This document shows, in pieces, positions 58,061 to 64,000 of a stretch of 64,000 bases of DNA. Position numbers and translations under genes: made by a program. Origin of the DNA: Desulfosporosinus fructosivorans (GTDB lineage: Bacteria; Bacillota; Desulfitobacteriia; Desulfitobacteriales; Desulfitobacteriaceae); NCBI RefSeq assembly GCF_004766045.1, contig NZ_SPQQ01000003.1:496001-560000 (forward strand). Reading direction: 5' to 3'. Numbering within the stretch: position 1 is the stretch's first letter; every line of letters begins with the position of its first letter. Below the pieces are notes generated by a model. That model was not told the origin of the DNA. It was given only the letters and a program-made list of their open reading frames with translations, and made no database searches.

Positions 58061-58835
58061 GCGGATCATTCCCTGTTTAGACGTCCATGACGGGCGAGTG
58101 GTCAAAGGGACTAATTTTGTACAGTTGCGCGATGCTGGGGATCCAGTGGAACTAGCGGCCCTCTATGACCAAGAAGGTGCCGATGAGTTGATCTTCCTCG
58201 ATATCACTGCTTCATCAGATAACCGCGAAACAATGGTGGATGTGGTACGACGAACGGCTGAACAAGTCTTTATTCCTTTCACGATCGGAGGTGGACTGCG
58301 GACTATCGAGGATATTCGCCGTATGCTCAGAGCCGGAGCGGACAAAATCGCCCTTAACACCTCAGCAGTCCAGAATCCACGGCTCATTCAAGAAGGGGCT
58401 CATGCCTTTGGAAGTCAGTGTATCGTATTAGCCGTTGATGCACGAAGTACGGTACCGGGTAAATGGGAAGTCTATATTCACGGAGGAAGAACGGCGACGG
58501 GCAAGGATGTTTTGGAATGGGTTGCAGAAGCAGAAGCACTCGGTGCAGGAGAGATCCTCCTAACTTCCATGGACCGGGACGGGACTAAGGTTGGATATGA
58601 GTTAGAACTGACTAGAGCTGTGAGCAGAGCTGTCTCTCTGCCCGTCATAGCCAGTGGTGGGGTAGGAACATTGGAGCATTTAGCAGAAGGGCTAACACTT
58701 GGGGAAGCTGATGCCGTCTTAGCAGCATCGATCTTTCACTACAAGGAGTTCAGTATAGAGGAAGCTAAACGGTATTTGGCTCAGCGGGGGATCCTAGTCC
58801 GTAAAACAGGGGGACTTGTGGAGGAACTTCTATGA
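58050..58835 (+). CDS. hisF: Imidazole glycerol phosphate synthase cyclase subunit
   Basis: A 261-residue TIM-barrel cyclase and partner of HisH. The ATG at 58050 has GGGAGGGAAGG upstream and overlaps hisA by 11 bp. [16 protein letters not shown] with catalytic Asp, FLDITAS, the phosphate loop GGGLR and ASGGVG are visible, with the second Asp in TSMDRDGTK. Confidence 0.95.
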   Translation: MLSKRIIPCLDVHDGRVVKGTNFVQLRDAGDPVELAALYDQEGADELIFLDITASSDNRETMVDVVRRTAEQVFIPFTIGGGLRTIEDIRRMLRAGADKIALNTSAVQNPRLIQEGAHAFGSQCIVLAVDARSTVPGKWEVYIHGGRTATGKDVLEWVAEAEALGAGEILLTSMDRDGTKVGYELELTRAVSRAVSLPVIASGGVGTLEHLAEGLTLGEADAVLAASIFHYKEFSIEEAKRYLAQRGILVRKTGGLVEELL

Positions 58836-59006
58836 CATAGAACTGCTCCTGGGCTTGTGCCTTTCGGGGACGGTTCTGGAACTGAATGAAGATAGTAAAG
58901 GTATTTGGGGATGAAGGGTTAGGGGGACGGCACATTTCATGTGCACCGTCTAGCCCCTAAGGGCGGACCACGAACCTCGAACTACGAGATGGAAGGTAGA
59001 GATAAA

Positions 59007-59678
59007 ATGGATGCGAATCAAATCGAGGACTTAAATTTATCGGGGATCTGCTGGGACTCTCACGGACTTGTTCCTGCGATTGTCCAGGATGTAGAGACTA
59101 AAGACGTTCTGATGCTCGCTTATATGAACGAAGAGTCTTTGCGGCGAACACTGCAGGAACGTAAGGCCTGTTATTATAGCCGGAGTCGGCAATCCTTGTG
59201 GTTGAAAGGGGAAACCTCAGGTCATTTCCAGGAGATCATCGATATCAAGTTTGACTGTGATCAGGATGCATTGCTGCTGACTGTGAAACAAACTGGGATG
59301 GCTTGCCATGAAAACCACTTTTCGTGTTTTCACTATGATTTGAGCAACGAGGGATTCAAGGTCACTGGGGAGCCAGAAGTAAGGCCCGAGCCAACACTAG
59401 GGAGAACCATGGAAATGTTGACCGATGTGATTCACTCTCGAAACCTTGAACGGCCAGAAGGGGCATATACGACATATCTTTTCGAAAAAGGGATTGATAA
59501 AATCCTTAAAAAGGTCGGAGAAGAATGCGCTGAAGTTATTATTGCTGCTAAGAATTCAGATCCAGAGGAGATCAAATGTGAAGTGTCGGATTTGTTCTAT
59601 CATGTCCTAGTGATGATGGAAGAGCGAAGGGTTGGGGTTAAAGAAGTTGCAAGAGAGCTTCTTAAGAGACGGAAGTAG
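59007..59678 (+). CDS. hisI: Bifunctional phosphoribosyl-AMP cyclohydrolase / phosphoribosyl-ATP pyrophosphatase
   Basis: A 223-residue fusion for steps two and three. The HisI part (about 20-125) has VLMLAYMNEESL, the DCDQDALLL metal segment and the Cys-containing TGMACHENHFSCF. The HisE part (about 130-223) has GAYTTYLFEKGIDKILKKVG and GEECAEVIIAAK. The ATG at 59007 follows GGAAGGTAGAG. It lies 171 bp behind hisF, a longer gap than elsewhere in the operon, and is followed by the operon terminator. Confidence 0.94.
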   Translation: MDANQIEDLNLSGICWDSHGLVPAIVQDVETKDVLMLAYMNEESLRRTLQERKACYYSRSRQSLWLKGETSGHFQEIIDIKFDCDQDALLLTVKQTGMACHENHFSCFHYDLSNEGFKVTGEPEVRPEPTLGRTMEMLTDVIHSRNLERPEGAYTTYLFEKGIDKILKKVGEECAEVIIAAKNSDPEEIKCEVSDLFYHVLVMMEERRVGVKEVARELLKRRK

Positions 59679-59723
59679 GCGTACTATATCCCTATAAACA
59701 GGTTCAGACGTTTTTATAGAATG

Positions 59724-59768
59724 AAAAATCCGGTAATCCTAGCTCTATGAGGATTGCCGGATTTTTAT
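59724..59768 (+). terminator. Terminator of the his operon
   Basis: AAAAATCCGGTAATCCT (59724-59740) pairs with AGGATTGCCGGATTTTT (59750-59766), with one mismatch and a 9-nt loop. Confidence 0.9.
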
Positions 59769-59896
59769 GCTTGCAGATTGGCATTGATGGAATCTTTAAA
59801 TGCATCGTTTTAGCCAGCATTACCAACAATATGGAATATATAGTTTACATATTGAATATTATAGTGTATGATATGCAATGTAAGGAGGGGCGATAT

Positions 59897-60097
59897 TTGA
59901 AGAATCTTAAATTGAAATCAGCAAGAGCTATTTTAGATTTGTCTCAAGAGCAATTGGCAGAAGCAGTCGGCGTAACAAGACAGACAATCGGAATGATTGA
60001 AGCGGGGAAATTCAATCCATCATTACAGTTGTGTATAGCTATATGCAAAACGTTAGGTAAAACATTAGACGAGATTTTTTGGGAGGTACAATCATGA
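59897..60097 (+). CDS. XRE-family transcriptional regulator (66 aa)
   Basis: A compact 66-residue helix-turn-helix protein. The TTG at 59897 has TAAGGAGGGG upstream; the frame is open further back without a ribosome site. LDLSQEQLAEAVGVTRQTIGMIEAGKFNPS is a classical XRE fold (quoted in part; the core is QEQLAEAVGVTRQTIGMIE). It overlaps the next membrane-protein gene by ATGA, so the pair is probably autoregulated. Confidence 0.88.
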   Translation: MKNLKLKSARAILDLSQEQLAEAVGVTRQTIGMIEAGKFNPSLQLCIAICKTLGKTLDEIFWEVQS

Positions 60098-60534
60098 AAG
60101 ATGAAAGAATTGAACAGGCTAAGTTAAAAATGAGAAGCGAAATGGCAATTATTATTTTATATGGCGTAGCTTTATCATTTTCAGTGAAAAATTTGGTGTT
60201 TAAAATGAATTTTCAAGAAAGTATTATTGAATATTTAATTTTAATATTTTTCCCGCTCTATCAGTTTATAAGAATGCATATGATGAAAGTAAGTATTTAC
60301 AGTGAGCGTGGGAATAAGCAATCTATAAAGAATCTGCTTATAACAATTGTAATCCTAGTGGTTGCATCGGCGGTGTTAATTTATAATTCAATGAAGAACT
60401 CAGCAGTGTATGACTGGCAAAGCCCAGTAGTTTTCCTATTCATATTTTTAGCATTATTTGTAGCAATCTTTTTTATTGCCAATAAGTTTAATCAGCACAA
60501 AGGTCATAAGTACGAAAAAGAATTTGATGACTAA
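60094..60534 (+). CDS. Small membrane protein paired with an XRE regulator (DUF6773-like)
   Basis: A 146-residue protein with about four membrane helices (near residues 20-38, 48-66, 85-104 and 112-134) and charged termini. The ATG at 60094 overlaps the XRE stop. Such regulator and membrane-protein pairs are common in Firmicutes. Their role is not established; stress or antimicrobial-peptide sensing is one possibility. It converges on the uvrA-like gene with 9 bp between stops. Confidence 0.75.
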   Translation: MKDERIEQAKLKMRSEMAIIILYGVALSFSVKNLVFKMNFQESIIEYLILIFFPLYQFIRMHMMKVSIYSERGNKQSIKNLLITIVILVVASAVLIYNSMKNSAVYDWQSPVVFLFIFLALFVAIFFIANKFNQHKGHKYEKEFDD

Positions 60535-60543
60535 ATAAACGAG

Positions 60544-62784
60544 TTAAATATATTTTCCAGTTATAGACCTTTTAAATTTCTTCAACCCCATTAAATTCCC
60601 GCTATAAAGAATTTCGCCACCGCGGTTTCCACCGTCAGGTCCCATGTCGATAATCCAGTCGGCTCTTCTGATAATATCAAGATTATGCTCAATTACAACT
60701 ACGGAATTTCCTTTCTTTACAAGCCTATCAATAATCGATAGAATATTCGTTATGTCCGACATATGAAGCCCTGTTGTGGGCTCGTCCATAATATAGATGT
60801 TGCCTTTTTTGTTTAATTCCTTGGCAAGCTTCAATCGTTGGCACTCGCCACCTGAGAGAGTGTTCAACGGTTGCCCTAAGGTCATATATTGAAGCCCTAC
60901 ATCAATGATACTTTTCAGTTTTTTCATAATGTCCTTACGCTCAAAAAACTGATTTGCTTCTGTTATGCTCATTTCCATAATATCGACAATATTTTTGCCC
61001 TTATATTGATACCCTAAAACGTCCTTTTTATATCGTTTTCCTCCACAATCTTCGCAAACAGTTTTCATTGAATCCATAAATGAGAGGTCTGTTTCGATAA
61101 CTCCCGTTCCGTTACAATTAGGGCAACCACCTTCGGAGTTATAGCTAAAAAGCCCAGCGCTGACCTTATTTTCATCTGCAAATAGCTGGCGAATCAAATC
61201 CATTATTCCTGTATATGTGGCTGAATTGGATCGAATGTTAGCACTTACAGCGCTTTGGTCAATCACAACTGTTTCGGGATATTCTTTTATAAAAACCTCA
61301 TTGACTATGGTACTCTTACCCGAACCAGCGACGCCCGTGACTACCGTAAACAAACCTTTAGGTATTTGCAGACTAACATTTTTTAGATTGTGAATACTAC
61401 TTTTCTTTGTTTCGTAAAATTTATTGCTTATCCTTGGGTTCTCATTAATAGTAAGCTTTTTTCCTAGAAACTTTCCAGTCAATGTATCTGCATGTTTTAA
61501 ATCGTCGAAACAGCCCTCAAACACAATATTGCCGCCCTGTGAGCCTGCCTTTGGGCCTACATCCACAATATGGTCGGCTATTTTTATAACCTCAGGGTCA
61601 TGTTCAACAACGATTACTGTATTCCCCTTATCTCTGATTTTTAGTAGCAACTCGTTTAGCCTATGAACATCTCTTGAATGAAGCCCTATGCTTGGTTCAT
61701 CAAAAATATACATAACGTCCGTTAAACTACTTGATAAATGTTTAACCATTTTGACACGCTGTGATTCTCCGCCTGACAATGTAGTTGTCTCTCTTGTAAG
61801 GCTCAAATAATCAAGTCCGATATTAATTAAGTTCTCCAGCCGTTCAAGGATGCTTTGCACAATTGGAGAAAAGGCTTTATCATCTATTCTTTTAAGTACC
61901 TCAACCAATTCATCAATTTGCATCAAGGTCATATCATAAATGTTATATCCCAGTATTTTCGAGGAGAGCGCCATTTCGTTATACCTTTTTCCATTGCAAT
62001 CACTACATTTTTGAATGGAAGTAAAGGCTTCAATCTTTTTCTGATTAGCTTGGGACTTTTCCCGATCTGTTTTAATGTTTTGGCGAGAAAACCTTCCGAT
62101 AAGGCCCTCATAGGTGGAATTCATTTCACCATCCATAATATTAATCAAAACCTTTTCGGGTTTTGCGTAAACTAATTTAGCATACTCTTCTAAAGTATAG
62201 TCCTTTATCTTCTTGTCATTGTCGAAGAAACCGTGATTGGCATACATTTTCCATTGCCACGTACCGACACCGTACCCTGGAAGTAAAATTGCTCCTTCGT
62301 TTAATGATTTGTCTGTATTTAGCGCCTTTTCTAGATCCAAGGTCATGATTCGTCCGATGCCTTCACAGGTTGGACACATGCCATGTGGGTCATTGAAGGA
62401 GAAGTTAAAGGATAGGCCAATCCTTGGCTCACCCAATCTGGAAAAAAGCAACCGCAATAATGAGTTAATGTCCGTAATTGTACCCAGTGTAGAGCGTGAA
62501 TTCCCCCCAAGCCTTTTTTGGTCAACGACAATGGCTGTTGATAAGTTAGAAATCGAATCAACGTCAGGTCGCCCATACTTGGGCAGAAAAGTTCGCACAA
62601 AATTACTAAAGGTTTCATTTAACTCTCTACCCGCCTCTTGTGCTATCGTCTCAAAAACAATCGATGATTTTCCTGAACCCGAAACCCCAGTAAAAATCGT
62701 TAGCTTTCTCTTCGGTATTTTCAGACTGACATTTTTAAGATTGTTTTCTCTAGCACCTAGTATTTCTATAAATTCAGTTTCCAT
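60544..62784 (-). CDS. UvrA2-type excinuclease ATPase paralogue
   Basis: A 746-residue double ABC-ATPase of the UvrA superfamily, about 200 residues shorter than UvrA (about 940). Walker A motifs are GVSGSGKSS and GVAGSGKST, and signatures TLSGGESQR and TLSGGECQR are present. Two zinc modules remain (CPTCEGIG with CSDCNGKRY, and CPNCNGTG with CEDCGGKRY). The UvrB-binding region after the first Walker A is reduced, as in UvrA2/DrrC-like proteins linked to drug or DNA-adduct tolerance. It is monocistronic. Confidence 0.88.
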   Translation of the reverse strand: METEFIEILGARENNLKNVSLKIPKRKLTIFTGVSGSGKSSIVFETIAQEAGRELNETFSNFVRTFLPKYGRPDVDSISNLSTAIVVDQKRLGGNSRSTLGTITDINSLLRLLFSRLGEPRIGLSFNFSFNDPHGMCPTCEGIGRIMTLDLEKALNTDKSLNEGAILLPGYGVGTWQWKMYANHGFFDNDKKIKDYTLEEYAKLVYAKPEKVLINIMDGEMNSTYEGLIGRFSRQNIKTDREKSQANQKKIEAFTSIQKCSDCNGKRYNEMALSSKILGYNIYDMTLMQIDELVEVLKRIDDKAFSPIVQSILERLENLINIGLDYLSLTRETTTLSGGESQRVKMVKHLSSSLTDVMYIFDEPSIGLHSRDVHRLNELLLKIRDKGNTVIVVEHDPEVIKIADHIVDVGPKAGSQGGNIVFEGCFDDLKHADTLTGKFLGKKLTINENPRISNKFYETKKSSIHNLKNVSLQIPKGLFTVVTGVAGSGKSTIVNEVFIKEYPETVVIDQSAVSANIRSNSATYTGIMDLIRQLFADENKVSAGLFSYNSEGGCPNCNGTGVIETDLSFMDSMKTVCEDCGGKRYKKDVLGYQYKGKNIVDIMEMSITEANQFFERKDIMKKLKSIIDVGLQYMTLGQPLNTLSGGECQRLKLAKELNKKGNIYIMDEPTTGLHMSDITNILSIIDRLVKKGNSVVVIEHNLDIIRRADWIIDMGPDGGNRGGEILYSGNLMGLKKFKRSITGKYI

Positions 62785-63214
62785 CAGGTTACCCCCATCA
62801 TAACGATATTTTATTTAACTATCATATCATTGATCGTAGAGCAAAATAGTGGTCATTTTTTAAACATTTTATCTTAAACGTTTATTATTATCCTAAAAAT
62901 ATATTTTATCCATATCCATATCCATATTCATATAGAACCAATCAGTGTAAGCTTGTTGAAAACTTCTAGTTGGTAAAGGAGGAGGGGCGATTGTATGTAC
63001 GTGAACAAATTGTGAAAAAATGTCAGGAGAATGTATGGAACGGTTAATTGATACCAAGTTAAATAGTCTCAAATTAAGATTTACAGAAATACAGGATGTC
63101 CCACCAGGGGGTTGACTGAGTAAGTCTTAAGGATTTGCAGTTTCTTGACAATGTTTGAGCAAATGGAATATGATGCATATAAGGTTAAATCGTTTGGATA
63201 TAGGTTAAAATATT
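62785..63214. other. Intergenic region between the uvrA2-like gene and the ileS T-box
   Basis: About 430 bp, strongly AT-rich at the left. It must hold the uvrA2-like promoter (minus strand) and the ileS promoter. A short tandem CCATAT repeat is visible near 62908-62932 (CATATCCATATCCATATTCATAT). I see no supported gene. Confidence 0.45.
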
Positions 63215-63475
63215 GATAACAACTATGAAAAGGATAGTAATAAAGGACTTGGATTTTAGAGACATAATCCTCGGGTGAAAGATTATGACGAAGGTTTTTT
63301 ATGAAGATCACCTTGGAGTTGGGCGGCTGAAATAACTAAGCTGCTCCGTAGGCATACGTTACATGTTTTAAAGCGATTGATGGATTGCTTATTTTATTTA
63401 AGCTATCTATTAATAACAAGGGTGGTACCGCGGATAATCCGTCCCTAAGTCATTGACTTAGGGATTTTTTGATGT
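63215..63475 (+). ncRNA. T-box riboswitch (tRNA-Ile) ahead of ileS
   Basis: The T-box consensus AAGGGTGGTACCGCG is at 63418-63432. Stem I features include an AGTA-like bulge (GATAGTAATA), AGAGA and the GGGTGAAAG loop. The specifier is best read as ATC at 63307-63309 in GAAGATCACC, an isoleucine codon. It senses uncharged tRNA-Ile to allow ileS transcription. Confidence 0.92.
63442..63471 (+). terminator. T-box expression-platform terminator
   Basis: TCCCTAAGTCA pairs with TGACTTAGGGA (63442-63464), followed by six T residues. The left arm overlaps the end of the T-box antiterminator region, as needed for switching. Confidence 0.88.
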
Positions 63476-63521
63476 TCTTTACTCGCTCTTATAAACCCAA
63501 TACGAAAGGAAGAAAATTAAT

Positions 63522-64000
63522 ATGTCTAACTTCAAACCGCTAATGAATCTGCCTATAGCAAAAAAGGAAAGCACAATAGCAGACTACTGGGACGAAAATA
63601 AGATACTGGATAAAAGTATCGAAATCAGGGAAGGTCAAACACCCTTTGTGTTCTATGAAGGTCCTCCTACAGCCAACGGCAAACCAGGAATACACCACGT
63701 CATAGCCAGAACGTTAAAGGATTCAGTTTGCCGGTACAAGACAATGCAGGGCTATCAAGTTAAGCGTAAGGCCGGATGGGATACTCATGGGCTTCCTGTG
63801 GAAATCGAAGTAGAGAAACAACTTAAACTTACTAACAAGCAAGAAATTGAAGCCTATGGAATTGCGGAGTTCAATCAGAAATGTCGGGAATCGGTCTTCA
63901 GTTATGAGAAGCAATGGCGTGAAATGACCAAACGAATGGGATATTCAATCGATTTGGACCATCCGTACGTCACGCTCGACAATAATTACATTGAAAGTGT
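63522..64000 (+). CDS. ileS: Isoleucine-tRNA ligase (partial, runs off the window)
   Basis: The first 159 residues of IleRS. An AAAGGAAG site precedes the ATG. The class I HIGH-type motif appears as [15 protein letters not shown] in the context [10 protein letters not shown], a pattern of the eukaryote-like type 2 IleRS found in clostridia, which is often less sensitive to mupirocin. [20 protein letters not shown] follows. Regulation is by the T-box directly upstream. Confidence 0.95.
   Translation, partial: MSNFKPLMNLPIAKKESTIADYWDENKILDKSIEIREGQTPFVFYEGPPTANGKPGIHHVIARTLKDSVCRYKTMQGYQVKRKAGWDTHGLPVEIEVEKQLKLTNKQEIEAYGIAEFNQKCRESVFSYEKQWREMTKRMGYSIDLDHPYVTLDNNYIES

Overview
The window looks like the chromosome of an anaerobic, low-G+C, spore-forming Firmicute of the Desulfosporosinus/Desulfitobacterium (Peptococcaceae) type. 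This rests on a CotJC-like spore-coat manganese catalase, T-box and cobalamin riboswitches, a HisZ-dependent short HisG, a YerC/TrpR-like regulator beside hisZ, a CcO-free gene content with ferredoxin and multihaem cytochrome, and strong Shine-Dalgarno sites. The genus is an inference from gene content and not from a search.

Region 1 (0.1-24 kb) is an accessory catabolic island for gallate and pyrogallol. It holds a five-gene branched-chain-amino-acid-type ABC importer, a soluble chemoreceptor, a PAS-sigma54 activator, a sodium:solute symporter with two tiny membrane peptides, an AAHS-type aromatic acid transporter, and a UbiD decarboxylase with its UbiX flavin prenyltransferase and LpdD chaperone. 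On the opposite strand follows a three-gene cyclitol-type operon (2-deoxy-scyllo-inosose-synthase-like cyclase, TIM-barrel dehydratase/isomerase, zinc alcohol dehydrogenase). Then come both subunits of pyrogallol:phloroglucinol transhydroxylase, with every active-site residue I could place retained, a small unknown protein and a LysR regulator. The expected flow is gallate uptake, decarboxylation to pyrogallol, then conversion to phloroglucinol. The transhydroxylase needs 1,2,3,5-tetrahydroxybenzene as co-substrate, and I propose that the cyclitol operon makes it from glucose 6-phosphate: 2-deoxy-scyllo-inosose minus one water and two hydrogens has exactly the formula of tetrahydroxybenzene. 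The downstream phloroglucinol genes are not in the window.

The island carries clear regulatory structure. The ABC importer and the transhydroxylase share a nearly identical promoter and leader of about 90 bp. A segment of about 200 bp (terminator plus sigma54-type promoter), beginning exactly at the activator's stop codon, occurs twice, ahead of the symporter and ahead of the transporter/decarboxylase genes.

Region 2 (24-38 kb) is metal and stress related: tiny membrane peptides, ferredoxin, CotJC-like protein, CC/Se-motif protein, a zinc/manganese ABC importer with a divergent Fur-family regulator, a cobalamin-riboswitch-controlled cobalt ECF importer (cbiMNQO), a DtxR regulator, and a feo operon in which FeoB is split into two genes behind DtxR-type boxes. 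Palindromic repeats are scattered here; two inverted copies flank cbiQ, and one has become the C-terminus of CbiN.

Region 3 (38-48 kb) is mixed: tetrahaem cytochrome, ABC exporter, acyl-ACP thioesterase, two WYL regulators, YhaM nuclease, flavin-binding Nim-like protein and a multi-PAS sensor kinase.

Region 4 (47.7-60 kb) is histidine biosynthesis. yerC-hisZ is separated from hisGDCBHAFIE by pfkA, an orphan HsdM N-terminal domain and an opposite-strand pair of CheX-type genes.

The window closes with an XRE regulator and membrane protein pair, a UvrA2-like gene, and a T-box ahead of a partial ileS.
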